Positions 52,954 to 61,461 of a stretch of 64,000 bases of DNA are shown here, in pieces. How positions within the stretch are numbered: the stretch's first letter is position 1; every line of letters begins with the position of its first letter. The stretch is from NCBI RefSeq assembly GCF_001612885.1, contig NZ_BDBH01000004.1, positions 744,001-808,000 on the forward strand, in the 5' to 3' direction. Below the pieces are notes generated by a model. It made no database searches, had not been told where the DNA came from, and worked only from the letters and a program-made list of their open reading frames with translations. Source of the stretch: Nocardia harenae NBRC 108248 (GTDB lineage: Bacteria; Actinomycetota; Actinomycetes; Mycobacteriales; Mycobacteriaceae). A program made the position numbers and the translations under genes.

Positions 52954-53781
52954 ATGAGCAACAGCCCCGACACCATCGTCCTCGTGCACGGCCTGTGGAT
53001 GACCCCGCGCAGCTGGGAACACTGGGTGGAGTACTACGGAGCCAAGGGCTTCACCGTCCTCACCCCCGGCTACCCTGGGTTCGAGATCGAGGTGGAGGCG
53101 CTGCGCGCCAACCCGGAGCTGATCGCCGAGCTCACCGTCCGCGACACCGTCGACCACCTGGCCGCGGTGATCGAGGCGCTGCCCGCGGCGCCGATCATCA
53201 TGGGCCACTCCTTCGGCGGCACGCTCACCCAGCTGCTGGTCGACCGCGGGCTCGGCGTGGCCGCGGTGGCGATCGACTCCGCGCCGACCGAAGGTGTCCG
53301 GGTAACGCCGCCCTCGCAGGCCAGGTCGCTGTTCCCGGTGCTCAAGAGCCTGTCCAACCGGCACAGGGCGGTGGGGTTCACCGCGGAGGAGTTCCACTAC
53401 GCCTTCACCAACACCATCGACGAGGCGGCCTCGCGCGCGGCCTGGGAGCGCTACCACATCCCCGCGCCGGGCAACTGGGTGTGGACCTACGGCGTCTTCG
53501 AGAACTTCCGGCCAGGTCATCACGAGACCTGGGTCGACTACGCGCGCGAAGACCGGGCGCCGCTGCTCTTCATCGCCGGCTCCGAGGACCACATCATGCC
53601 GCCCTCGGTGAACCGGTCGAACGCCAAGCTCTACCACAAGTCGAAGGCGGTGACCGACTTCCACGAGTTCCCCGGCCGCTCGCACTGGATCTGCGCGGAG
53701 CCCGGCTGGCAGGAGGTCGCCGACCACGCGCTGGAGTGGGCGCTCGCGCAGGCGGCCCGGCCCGCTCCCGCCGCCGACTGA
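52954..53781 (+). CDS. alpha/beta hydrolase
   Basis: 275 residues. 'IVLVHGLWMTPRSWEHW' is the oxyanion region, 'IIMGHSFGGTL' the nucleophile elbow (Ser), a late Asp in 'IAGSEDHIMP' and His in 'GRSHWICAEP' complete the triad. Resembles the lysophospholipase/haloperoxidase-like small hydrolases often found next to AraC regulators. ATG 52954 has GGAGAA upstream. It lies entirely inside the read-through frame of the upstream AraC gene, in a different frame. Confidence 0.9.
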   Translation: MSNSPDTIVLVHGLWMTPRSWEHWVEYYGAKGFTVLTPGYPGFEIEVEALRANPELIAELTVRDTVDHLAAVIEALPAAPIIMGHSFGGTLTQLLVDRGLGVAAVAIDSAPTEGVRVTPPSQARSLFPVLKSLSNRHRAVGFTAEEFHYAFTNTIDEAASRAAWERYHIPAPGNWVWTYGVFENFRPGHHETWVDYAREDRAPLLFIAGSEDHIMPPSVNRSNAKLYHKSKAVTDFHEFPGRSHWICAEPGWQEVADHALEWALAQAARPAPAAD

Positions 53782-53817
53782 CCCGCGGCACCGGGGGTAG
53801 AATTCCTACTCCGCGAT

Positions 53818-54185
53818 CATGGTCTGCCCCGGGACGTCCCGCACCGGGCGGTGCGGCGGCTGCGGCCCGGCCACGCGCTCACCGACGTGGTGCGTATGTA
53901 CCTGCTGCAGCTTGCCGCCGTCGCAGGCACCGCCCCCGAACTATCGCGGTGCGCCAGCTGTACAAGGTGTGGGCGGGCACCGGGACCGGGCTGGCGGATC
54001 ACATCATCGCGCTCCGCCTCGCCCGGGCCAGGGAGACCCTGCGCACCCACCGCCACCTCACCATCACCGCCGTCGCGCACCGCCACGGCTTCACCGACGC
54101 CACGCACTTCGCCCGCTGCTTCCGCGCCGCCTACGCCATGAGCCCGACGGAGTGGCGCAGGGCTCCCGCCTCGGCGGGCGGGTGA
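53818..54185 (+). pseudogene. AraC-family regulator remnant
   Basis: Frame 1 from 53821 gives 'GLPRDVPHRAVRRL...GHALTDVVRMYLLQLAAV', the end of an AraC sensor domain. After a frame change near 53945, 'VRQLYKVWAGTGTGLADHIIALRLARARETL' and 'TITAVAHRHGFTDATHFARCFRAAYAMSPTEWRR' give both HTH motifs and a stop at 54185. The first two thirds of the sensor and the helix joining the two parts are missing. Closely related in plan to the AraC gene at 51921, so the pair may come from duplication around the hydrolase. Confidence 0.68.
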
Positions 54186-54773
54186 TCAGGGCAGGCCGGT
54201 GACGAAGGCGTGGAGCGCGGCGACGAACTCCGGCCCGCCCATGATCGAGCCGCCCACGGCGCCGCCGATCAGCACGCCGAGCGGAATGCTGACGCCCCAG
54301 ATCAGGAACAGGCAGGCGCCGAGCAGGCCGCCGAGTATGGCGCCGCCGACCACGCCGGGCAGATTCCTGTTGATCTGTTCCACGAGCCGGTCGTAGGAGC
54401 TGATGTCCTGCGCCCGCGCGACGTCCGCCGGTGGTGTCAGCGTCAGGGTGCGGCCGTCGGCGCCGATGTGGTGGGCCAGGGTGATCTCGCGGCCGTCGGC
54501 GGCGTACCGGCGTGGCACCTCGAGCACCGGCGCGCCGTCGCTCGTCGCCAGGAGTACCGCGCCGGTGTCGGCGAGCTGGAACCGGCCGTTCTCGACGGTC
54601 GCGGTGACGGCATCGCCGATCGGTGACACGGCGATCCGGTAGCCGATCCCGTGGTCGATTCCCGTTGTGCTGCTTGCTGTTCCACTCGGAATGTCCGCGT
54701 GGGCGGTCGCCGAGGTAATGGCCAAGGCCGAGGCTGTCATGAGAACAGCGGCGGTCGTCTTCCCGAACGTCAT
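54186..54773 (-). CDS. exported protein with glycine-rich C-terminal membrane segment
   Basis: 195 residues. Sec signal with cleavage near 'SATAHAD'. The middle part is beta-rich without recognisable motif; the C-terminus has 'GVVGGAILGGLLGACLFLIWGVSIPLGVLIGGAVGGSIMGG', a glycine-zipper-like hydrophobic pair (shown here as two segments of the same hairpin). Looks like a lineage-specific actinobacterial envelope protein; function unknown. Its stop abuts the AraC remnant on the other strand. Confidence 0.7.
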   Translation of the reverse strand: MTFGKTTAAVLMTASALAITSATAHADIPSGTASSTTGIDHGIGYRIAVSPIGDAVTATVENGRFQLADTGAVLLATSDGAPVLEVPRRYAADGREITLAHHIGADGRTLTLTPPADVARAQDISSYDRLVEQINRNLPGVVGGAILGGLLGACLFLIWGVSIPLGVLIGGAVGGSIMGGPEFVAALHAFVTGLP

Positions 54774-54965
54774 GCTTCGAACCCCTCTACGCGGTGTGCC
54801 CTGATAGGTGGATCGAGTCGGACCGTGAGCGGTCGTCGGCGTGCAGGAGTGTACCCAGGGGGTCGCTGTTCCCCGGCGTGCAGGGTCGTACCGCTCCCGG
54901 CGGTATCCGGGGTGGTCGTGGCTCTCCGGGGCGCCGTCCAGGAAGCGGCGTGCACCCGCAGCGGA

Positions 54966-55169
54966 TCAGGCGGCGATGGCGGCGCCGCAGATCCCGCAGG
55001 ACTCGAACTGCTTGCTACCCCAGCGCAGCACCGGGATGAAGAAGATGGTGAGCTGGGTGTACTCACGCAGCCGGGTCCACTGGGTGGTGTTGTGGCAGCG
55101 CGGGCAGGTCCGGGTGGCGCCCGGGCCGATGGGCTTCTGTTTGCGGCCGTATCCGAAGAGGAGGAACAC
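54966..55169 (-). CDS. small zinc-ribbon protein
   Basis: 67 residues. Two CxxC knuckles, 'CPRCHN' and 'CGIC' near the end, flank 'TQLTIFFIPVLRWGSKQFESC', typical of the short zinc-ribbon (zinc_ribbon_15-like) proteins with one hydrophobic stretch. GTG 55169 follows GAGGGGT-like sequence. Function unknown; stands alone. Confidence 0.72.
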   Translation of the reverse strand: MFLLFGYGRKQKPIGPGATRTCPRCHNTTQWTRLREYTQLTIFFIPVLRWGSKQFESCGICGAAIAA

Positions 55170-55336
55170 CCCTCTCAGCGTAGCCGGGCGTGGCAGGCGG
55201 CCACGGGCACGGCGACGAGGATGCGGCGCGGGCCGGTGCGGAAGCGGCGGGCGTGCGCGGTCGCGACATCGTCGACCGGGGTCGGCACTGCGCCTCACCG
55301 GACAGCTGCCCGCGGCCGCTGCGGGAGATCTGCCCG

Positions 55337-55993
55337 CTAGAAGCCGAGCCGCTCGGCGACCTCGGCGACGCCGGCGTCGGTGAGCGAGCGGAGCAGGAGG
55401 TCGGCGCCGGAGAAGTCGAGTTCCGCGGTCATGGCATTGGGCACAGCGACGACACGCAGCCCGGCCGCCCCGGCGGCGGCGATGCCGTTGGCCGAATCCT
55501 CGACGGCGATGGCATCGGCCGGGTCGATGTCGAGGCTGTCCAGGGCGAGCCGGTACACGGCTGGGTCCGGCTTCGGTCGCGTGACCCGGTCCCCGGTGGC
55601 GAGCACGGCGAAGCGCTCGAGCAGCCCGAGCCGCTCCAGGTGCTCGCCGACCCACTTCCGGCCCGAGCTGGAGGCCAGCCCGACGGCGAGCCCGAGCGCC
55701 TCGGCCTCGTCCAGCCACCCGACCACGCCCGGACGCACCACCTCGTCCGCGACGAGCGCGAGGTGCCTGGCCAGCCGCGCGGCGCGCAGTTCCTCGTGGT
55801 CGACGGGGTGGCCGACGAGCTCCTCCAGGTGCCGGGCGGCGTCCCAGCCGTGGGTGCCGATATTCGCGGTCCAGAGCGTCCGGTCGAGCTCGGCGCCGAG
55901 GCCGGTGTAGGTCTCCTGCCAGGAGGTGTAGGCGGGGGTCTCGGTATCCAGGATCAGGCCGTCGAAGTCGAAGATCACCGCACGGAGTGCCAC
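55337..55993 (-). CDS. HAD-superfamily phosphatase (beta-phosphoglucomutase-like)
   Basis: 218 residues: motif I 'VIFDFDGLILDTE', motif II 'GLASSSGRKWV', motif III 'RVTRPKPDPAVY', motif IV 'IAVEDSANGIAAAGAAG'. Helical cap between motifs I and II (subclass IA). Acts on small phosphorylated metabolites; substrate not predictable. GTG 55993 as start. Confidence 0.88.
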   Translation of the reverse strand: MALRAVIFDFDGLILDTETPAYTSWQETYTGLGAELDRTLWTANIGTHGWDAARHLEELVGHPVDHEELRAARLARHLALVADEVVRPGVVGWLDEAEALGLAVGLASSSGRKWVGEHLERLGLLERFAVLATGDRVTRPKPDPAVYRLALDSLDIDPADAIAVEDSANGIAAAGAAGLRVVAVPNAMTAELDFSGADLLLRSLTDAGVAEVAERLGF

Positions 55994-56062
55994 CGCTTCA
56001 CCGTACGCGGGCGACCCGGTCTTCCGCGCGCATCGCGTGCCGACGCAGGCTGCCCGACGGCG

Positions 56063-56683
56063 CTACAGGCCGAACTGCCGGACCAGCCCCGGGAGCTGAT
56101 CGGGAGTCAGCCCGGCGGCCACCACGATCCCGGCGTCGTCGAAGATCGTCCTGGCGCGGGCGATATGGTCGGCGGAGGTCACCACGACGGCATCGCGGGC
56201 GCCGATATCGCGCAGGATCTGTGCGGTGTATTCGGCGTTCTGCACGGTGGATGCGGCCTCGGATTCGATATATATGCGCCCCGGCGCGATTCCGTGTGCG
56301 ATCAGCCAGTCGGCCATCGCCGCGGCCTCGGTGACGCCCTGCTGCGGATTGCCGCCGGTGACCACGACCGGCGAGGCGGGCGCGAGCAGCGCCTGGACAT
56401 AGCCGGCCTGCAACCGCTCCACCAATTCCGGCCGCATGGTGCCGTCCGGAAGTAGCCCGTAGCCGAGAATAACCACCGCGGTCTCCGGTCCGCGCACCGC
56501 GGGCGGCCCGGCCACCGCCGTCGCCCCGCTCGGAATCACCGCGCTGAGCAGCGATTCCAGCCCGGCGGAGCCGGAACTGGCGCCGGCGGTGGCCGGAATG
56601 GCGACCGCGGCGGCCAGCCCGGCGAGCGCGCCGCCCGCCTTGCGTAGCGGACGAGGTGCGGGTTTGCGATGCCTACCGGCCAT
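56063..56683 (-). CDS. YdcF/SanA-family (DUF218) exported protein
   Basis: 206 residues. N-terminal basic region and hydrophobic segment 'GGALAGLAAAVAIPATAGASS' (signal or anchor). DUF218 core: 'AVVILGYGLLPDGTMRPELVERLQ', 'PVVVTGGNPQQGVTEAAAMADWL', 'IYIESEAASTVQNAEY', 'VVTSADHIARA'. The family is implicated in envelope processes such as vancomycin tolerance (SanA). ATG 56683 chosen ahead of the longer frame because the basic signal begins there. Confidence 0.82.
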   Translation of the reverse strand: MAGRHRKPAPRPLRKAGGALAGLAAAVAIPATAGASSGSAGLESLLSAVIPSGATAVAGPPAVRGPETAVVILGYGLLPDGTMRPELVERLQAGYVQALLAPASPVVVTGGNPQQGVTEAAAMADWLIAHGIAPGRIYIESEAASTVQNAEYTAQILRDIGARDAVVVTSADHIARARTIFDDAGIVVAAGLTPDQLPGLVRQFGL

Positions 56684-56868
56684 GGAATTCCCCTGAACTG
56701 CGCGCGGACGAATACCTCCATGGTCGGGTGCGGGCACCGCGGAATTCACGGATCGCCGCGTTGTCTGGACGGATCACGAACTCCGCACCCCGGCATTGAC
56801 ACTGGGACGGTGACGTTGTGAGGTGCTACCGGGCCGGTCGGAAGAAGTTGTGACGGTAGGGTGGGCGC

Positions 56869-57819
56869 ATGGGCGAACAGCGCGACGGGGTCGAGCTGAC
56901 CAATCTGGACCAGCCGCTGAGCCAGGACGCGGCGGCCACCAAGCGCGACCTCGTCGACTACCTGGATGCCGTCGCCGACCGTATCCTCCCCGGCCTCGCC
57001 GACCGCCCGCTCACCGTGCTGCGGGTACTGCGCGGGCGGGCGCCGTTCATGCAGAAGAACGTACCCAAGTACACCCCGGAGTGGGTGCGCACGGTGCCGA
57101 TGTGGGCGGAGTCCTCGCACCGCGAGGTGCGGTACGCGCTCTGCGACGACCGGCGCACGCTGCTCTGGCTGGCCAATCAGCGCGCCATCGAATACCACCC
57201 CACGCTCGGCCTCGCCGCCGACATCTATCGCCCTACCCACCTCATTCTCGACCTCGATCCGCCGGCGGCCAGCGATTTCGCCGCCGTGGTCGCGGTCGCG
57301 CACCTGGTGCGGCGGGCGCTGGCGGACTGCGGGCTCGCGGGCGCGGTGAAGACCAGCGGCGCCAAGGGTGTGCACGTCTTCGTCCCGGTGGACGACAGCG
57401 CCCCGGTCGACGATGTCGCGGCCGCCACCCGCGCGCTCGCCGCCAGGGCCGAGGCGCTCGACCCGGACATCGCCACCACGGCGTTCATCGTCGAGGACCG
57501 GAAGGGCAAGGTCTTCGTCGACTCCACCAGGGCGGGCGGCGCGACCGTTGTCGCCGCCTACAGCCCGCGCTTCCGGGCGGGCACCCCCGTGTCCTTCCCG
57601 CTGGACTGGTCCGACCTGGACCGCGTCACCCCCGCCGACTTCACCGTGCGCACCGCGCTCGACGCGCTGGCCGGGCGCGACCCGTGGGCGGCGGCCATGC
57701 CCGCGCCGCAGCGGCTGCCCGCCGAGCTGATCAAGCACGGCCGCACCATTCCGGTGGCGAGGGTGGCCGCCATGCACGAGGGCAAGCGCAGGGCCAAGGC
57801 CAAGCGCGAGGCCGGGTAA
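56869..57819 (+). CDS. LigD-type DNA polymerase/primase domain protein (AEP)
   Basis: 316 residues, all archaeo-eukaryotic-primase polymerase domain with no ligase or nuclease part. 'LTVLRVLRGRAPFMQKNVPKYTPEWV', the metal-binding 'LILDLDPPAASDF' (Asp128 and Asp130), 'VKTSGAKGVHVFVPV' and 'STRAGGATVVAAYSPRFRAGTPVSFPLDW' are the family motifs. Mycobacteria have similar stand-alone paralogues (PolD1/PolD2-like) beside the LigD used in Ku-dependent end joining. The C-terminus is Lys/Arg-rich. No ku or ligD in the window. Confidence 0.9.
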   Translation: MGEQRDGVELTNLDQPLSQDAAATKRDLVDYLDAVADRILPGLADRPLTVLRVLRGRAPFMQKNVPKYTPEWVRTVPMWAESSHREVRYALCDDRRTLLWLANQRAIEYHPTLGLAADIYRPTHLILDLDPPAASDFAAVVAVAHLVRRALADCGLAGAVKTSGAKGVHVFVPVDDSAPVDDVAAATRALAARAEALDPDIATTAFIVEDRKGKVFVDSTRAGGATVVAAYSPRFRAGTPVSFPLDWSDLDRVTPADFTVRTALDALAGRDPWAAAMPAPQRLPAELIKHGRTIPVARVAAMHEGKRRAKAKREAG

Positions 57820-57862
57820 CGATCCGGACAACCACCCGGAAACCGCACCTACACTCGCAATC

Positions 57863-58450
57863 ATGAGTAGCTGGGTGCTTCCGCTTTTCCTCGGGCTCGG
57901 CCTCGCGGCCGCCTGCGGGTTCCGTGCCTTCCTGCCGCTGCTCATGCTGAGCGTCGCCGCCCGCTTCGACCTGTTCGGCGTGGATCTCAACGAGTCCTTC
58001 GCCTGGATCGGCTCGACCGGCGCACTGGTGGCGCTGGCCGTCGCGGCAGGCGCCGAGCTGCTCGCCGACCTCATCCCCTACGTGGACAACCTGCTCTCCG
58101 TCGTGGGCAACGTCACCGGGCCGATCGCGGGCGCCATCGCGGCCGGGTCGGTGTTCCAGACCGCGGATCCGAGCACCGCCGCCATCGCCGGGATCATCGT
58201 CGGCGGCCCGACCGCGCTGGCCTTCAGCACCACCCAGACCGGGGTGCGCGCGGCCAGCACCGCGACCACCGGCGGGCTGACCAATCCGGTGGTCTCCATC
58301 GTGGAGAACATCCTGACCTTCTGCACGGTCCTGCTCGCCATGGTCCTCCCGGTACTGATTCCGGTGCTGCTGGCCGGGCTCTTCTACCTCATGTGGCGGG
58401 TCACCCGCCGGTTCCGGCGGCGCCGCGCCGAGGTGGCAGCGCCGGTCTGA
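57863..58450 (+). CDS. DUF4126 membrane protein
   Basis: 195 residues, four to five hydrophobic segments. '[26 protein letters not shown]' and '[35 protein letters not shown]' (adjacent segments) are typical of the DUF4126 family, whose function is unknown. Cytoplasmic basic C-terminus '[10 protein letters not shown]'. It sits between the primase-like gene and uppP on the same strand. Confidence 0.8.
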   Translation: MSSWVLPLFLGLGLAAACGFRAFLPLLMLSVAARFDLFGVDLNESFAWIGSTGALVALAVAAGAELLADLIPYVDNLLSVVGNVTGPIAGAIAAGSVFQTADPSTAAIAGIIVGGPTALAFSTTQTGVRAASTATTGGLTNPVVSIVENILTFCTVLLAMVLPVLIPVLLAGLFYLMWRVTRRFRRRRAEVAAPV

Positions 58451-58547
58451 CCGGGCGGCCCCGGCCGGTAGAACCGGCAATTCGCCGTTCACCCCCCGCC
58501 CTGTACCGTCGCTGAGGACATCGCGGGCGAGAGAGTGTGGAGGGTGC

Positions 58548-59519
58548 GTGGGCGAGTCGATGACCTGGGTCCAGGCTTTGGTACTCGGGCTGGTGCAGGG
58601 GCTCACGGAGTTCCTGCCGGTCTCCTCGTCGGGGCATCTGCGGATCGTCTCGTCGGTCTTCTTCGGCGACGACGCGGGCGCCTCCTTCACCGCCGTGACC
58701 CAGCTCGGCACCGAGGCCGCGGTGCTGGTCTACTTCGCCAAGGACATCGCGCGGATCATCGTGGCCTGGTTCGCCGGGGTCGGCGCGCGGCTGCGCGGCA
58801 GGCGGAAGCCGATCGAGCGGACGGTGCCGATCACCGACCAGGTGACCACGAAGCTCCCGGTCTACAACCCGAACGAGCCCGCGACGATGAAGCTGCCGGT
58901 GGTCACCGAGACCGCGGACGCGCAGCGCGATCTCGACTACCGCATGGGCTGGTACGTCATCATCGGCACCATTCCGATCGGGCTGCTCGGCTTCGTCTTC
59001 AAGGACGAGATCCGCACCGGCGCCAGGAACCTGTGGCTGGTGGCGATCATGCTCATCGTCTTCGCGCTGGTGATCGCCGCGGGTGAGCACTACGGCCGCA
59101 AGCTGCGGCCGCTCGAGCAGCTCAGCACCAGGGACGGCATCATCATGGGGCTGGCCCAGTGCCTGGCGCTCATCCCCGGCGTCTCGCGCTCCGGCGCCAC
59201 CTCCACCGCCGGGCTCTTCCTCGGGCTGGAGCGCGCCGCCGCCGTGCGGTTCTCCTTCCTGCTCGCCATTCCGGCGGTCACCGCCTCCGGGCTCTTCAGC
59301 CTGCCGGACGCCTTCGAACCCGCCGGTGAGGGGCTCAATGCCTCCGGCCCGCAGCTGCTCGTCGCGACCATTCTCGCCTTCTTCGTCGGCTACGCCTCGA
59401 TCGCGTGGCTGCTCAAGTTCGTCGCCAACCACTCGTTCTACTGGTTCGTCGGGTACCGCATCATCCTCGGCTTCGTCGTCATCGGGCTGCTCGCCACCGG
59501 CGTCGTCGCCGCCACCTGA
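58548..59519 (+). CDS. uppP: undecaprenyl-diphosphatase
   Basis: 323 residues. UppP/BacA dephosphorylates undecaprenyl diphosphate to recycle the lipid carrier of peptidoglycan and arabinogalactan. Signatures: '[14 protein letters not shown]' (21-31), '[17 protein letters not shown]', and about eight membrane helices. GTG 58548 follows TGGAGGG; ATG 58560 is an alternative. It is about 45 residues longer than usual because of a polar insertion at about 86-127 ('[15 protein letters not shown]' and flanks) in a cytoplasmic or external loop. Confidence 0.95.
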   Translation: MGESMTWVQALVLGLVQGLTEFLPVSSSGHLRIVSSVFFGDDAGASFTAVTQLGTEAAVLVYFAKDIARIIVAWFAGVGARLRGRRKPIERTVPITDQVTTKLPVYNPNEPATMKLPVVTETADAQRDLDYRMGWYVIIGTIPIGLLGFVFKDEIRTGARNLWLVAIMLIVFALVIAAGEHYGRKLRPLEQLSTRDGIIMGLAQCLALIPGVSRSGATSTAGLFLGLERAAAVRFSFLLAIPAVTASGLFSLPDAFEPAGEGLNASGPQLLVATILAFFVGYASIAWLLKFVANHSFYWFVGYRIILGFVVIGLLATGVVAAT

Positions 59520-59527
59520 CGCATGAC

Positions 59528-59563
59528 GAATCCCGCTCCCCCGGATACGAGGGAGCGGGATTC
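59528..59563. terminator. bidirectional hairpin terminator
   Basis: Perfect 13-bp stem (59528-59540 with 59551-59563), 10-nt loop, between the convergent uppP and rsr stops; the minus-strand gene ends 3 nt after it. Confidence 0.85.
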
Positions 59564-59565
59564 GA

Positions 59566-61161
59566 TCACCCGCGGGCGAAGTCGGCCAGCAGCGCGGGCA
59601 CCGCCGCGTCGAAACCGGCGACGTCGAGCATGCCGGCGTCGGACGGGTCCGCGATGCTGAAACCGGTCGCGGTCATGCCCACCACCACCAGCTTCGCGGC
59701 CGGATTCACCTCCCGCCGGTACTGCTTCAGCGCCTGGAAGGGGTGCGTCTGCCCGGCCCAGGTCTCGTTGTCGGTGTACACGGAGAACACATCGACCTCG
59801 AGGCCCGTGCGCAGCGCGTGCAGCATCGGCAGCGAGCAGTCGGTCGCGCCGAACGGCAGGTTCGCCGTGCCGGCGAGCACGTCGTCCAGCCGCTGCCGCG
59901 GCCCGATCGCGAGCGGCCGCAGCCCGGAGCCGTCCTGCCGGCGCTTTCCGGCGGCGGTGAAGCCGACGATGGTGTGCTCCCGCTCGGTGGCCGCGGTGAC
60001 CATGGCGAGGGCGGCCGATGCCTCCCGCGCGCTGATCGGCAGCCCCGCGATCATCGCCCCCATCGAGCCGGAGACGTCGAGCGCGAGCAGGTGCCGCTTC
60101 CCGGTGGGCCGGACCGCCTCGAATGCCGCGTAGAACGCGGCGTCCAGTGCGTCCACCACCGGCCGCGACGGCTGCCAGCTGCCGCCGCCGCGCACCCCGC
60201 GCCCGGAGGCGTAGGTGCGCAGCGCGACCAGCACCGCGATCGGGTGCACCCGGCCGCGCCGCAGCCGCTCGGCGTCGGTGAGCTGCGCGCACACCGCCGC
60301 CGTGCGGTCGCCGAGCGGGTCGAGCAGCCCGAGCCCGGTCAGCCGCGGCAGCTGCCGCAGCAGCGCCGTCTGCGGAATCCCGGTGTCCAGCAGCGCCTCC
60401 CACACCGCGCGCTCGCTCAGCGCGTGGTCGGGCAGCATCTCCCAGGACAGCCGGTACTCCCGAACCAGCTCGGGCAGCGCGGCGACCGGAGCCGTCCGCG
60501 CCCGCTCGAACCCCTCGATGATCCGCAGCCCGTCCAGCGCGGGCTCGCGCCCGCAGATCCAGTCGAAGAGCCGCTTGCGGTCGTCCTCGGTGGTCACCGG
60601 GTGCGCCAGCCGCAGCAGGTCGCGGTGCGACCAGCCCTCGCGCTGCCGGTACTTGACCACCTGGAACGCGAGGGCGTCGACGCTCTTGGCGGTGTACCAG
60701 TGCGCGACGCCACGGCGCAGCCCGCGGCCCCAGCCGCGGAACTGCTCGATGTAGCGCGCGAACAGGAACAGGTGCGTACCCGTCCGCGCCACCAGCGGCA
60801 GCGCCGCAAGCGCGGTGCGCCTGCCGTCGGCATCGCCGAGCGCGGCCGCCGCGGCGAGCGCGAAGAGCGCCGGGTTCGGCTTCGGCGCCCGGCCGGAGGT
60901 GGAGATCTCGACGATCTCGCGCACCAGGCCGTCGGTGCGCTCGCTCGCGAAGTGCAGCACGACCTCGGCATTGTCCGCGGTCAGCTCGGGCGCCCGCACG
61001 GAGAAGGTGCCGCCGTCGGTGCCGAGCGTCAGGAATCGGCGAAGCCGCACCTCGGGCGTCACGGCGAAGACGAAGCCGCCCGCGGAGTTCGGCACCTGCT
61101 CCGGCCGCGCGCGCTCGCCCTGTGGGGTCTTGCGGCGATTGATCTTCGACAGCACGTCCAT
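59566..61161 (-). CDS. rsr: TROVE-domain Ro60-like RNA-binding protein
   Basis: 531 residues. Ro60 orthologues are ring-shaped RNA-chaperone/RNA-quality-control proteins that hold Y RNAs on the outside and 3' ends of misfolded RNAs in the cavity. Residues about 25-340 are the HEAT-like TROVE repeats ('GGFVFAVTPEVRLRRFLTLG', 'GVAHWYTAKSVDALAFQVVKYRQREGWSHRDLLRL' in parts). Residues about 355-525 form a vWA domain with the MIDAS DVSGS (362-366), Thr/Asp 440-441 and Asp464. ATG 61161 with SD GGAGGAGG. A Y RNA-like structure lies directly upstream. No rtcB/rtcA in view. Confidence 0.93.
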   Translation of the reverse strand: MDVLSKINRRKTPQGERARPEQVPNSAGGFVFAVTPEVRLRRFLTLGTDGGTFSVRAPELTADNAEVVLHFASERTDGLVREIVEISTSGRAPKPNPALFALAAAAALGDADGRRTALAALPLVARTGTHLFLFARYIEQFRGWGRGLRRGVAHWYTAKSVDALAFQVVKYRQREGWSHRDLLRLAHPVTTEDDRKRLFDWICGREPALDGLRIIEGFERARTAPVAALPELVREYRLSWEMLPDHALSERAVWEALLDTGIPQTALLRQLPRLTGLGLLDPLGDRTAAVCAQLTDAERLRRGRVHPIAVLVALRTYASGRGVRGGGSWQPSRPVVDALDAAFYAAFEAVRPTGKRHLLALDVSGSMGAMIAGLPISAREASAALAMVTAATEREHTIVGFTAAGKRRQDGSGLRPLAIGPRQRLDDVLAGTANLPFGATDCSLPMLHALRTGLEVDVFSVYTDNETWAGQTHPFQALKQYRREVNPAAKLVVVGMTATGFSIADPSDAGMLDVAGFDAAVPALLADFARG

Positions 61162-61196
61162 TGTGGTTCCTCCTCCCGTGCGGTCACGGCGATCCG

Positions 61197-61329
61197 GGTG
61201 GGCGGTCGTGGGGTGCCGACCGGCAAAGTGCTCTACCAGCTGAGCTACGGGAGCCCGCGCTCCCGGCAGGACTCGAACCTGCGACCGCTCCAGTGAAAGT
61301 GGTAACCGATCAACTCCGGCCCGCCCACC
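61197..61329 (-). ncRNA. yrlA: Y RNA (YrlA-like) with circularly permuted tRNA-like domain
   Basis: Read on the minus strand, the 5' and 3' ends pair over 9 bp (GGTGGGCGG with CCGCCCACC; 61321-61329 with 61197-61205). Inside, in permuted order, are all tRNA elements: a V-region CGGTC, T-arm GCAGG/TTCGAGT loop/CCTGC (61282-61266), acceptor-type 7-bp stem CGGGAGC with GCTCCCG closed by a GCGG tetraloop (61265-61248), 'TA' at positions 8-9, D-arm GCTC/AGCTGGTA/GAGC (61245-61230) and a weak 5-bp anticodon-stem equivalent (CTTTG with TGGAG). There is no CCA end. This is the architecture known for bacterial YrlA RNAs, which mimic tRNA and bind Rsr. It ends 35 nt before rsr. A -10-like TACAGT lies at 61353-61348. 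Confidence 0.85.
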
Positions 61330-61461
61330 TCGGATTGCCTGGAGAGAACTGTAGGGAACGAGCACCGGACGCCGCCAACCATTTTCGGCGCGATCCGGGA
61401 CGCGGTCTTCGAGGCGCTGCGGACCGAGCCGGCCGCCGGAATCGGGATCGACCGGCCCGGA

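Noticed and set aside
61230..61282. Canonical tRNA gene on the minus strand (T-arm and D-arm motifs are perfect)
   Set aside because: The arms are in permuted order, the acceptor stem is closed by a tetraloop and there is no anticodon loop or CCA end in tRNA order, so it is a tRNA mimic, not a tRNA.
61376..61459. Short coding-like stretch on the plus strand ('FGAIRDAVFEALRTEPAAGIG')
   Set aside because: No start codon, ribosome-binding site or family match, and it spans the probable Y RNA promoter; most likely chance in high-GC DNA.
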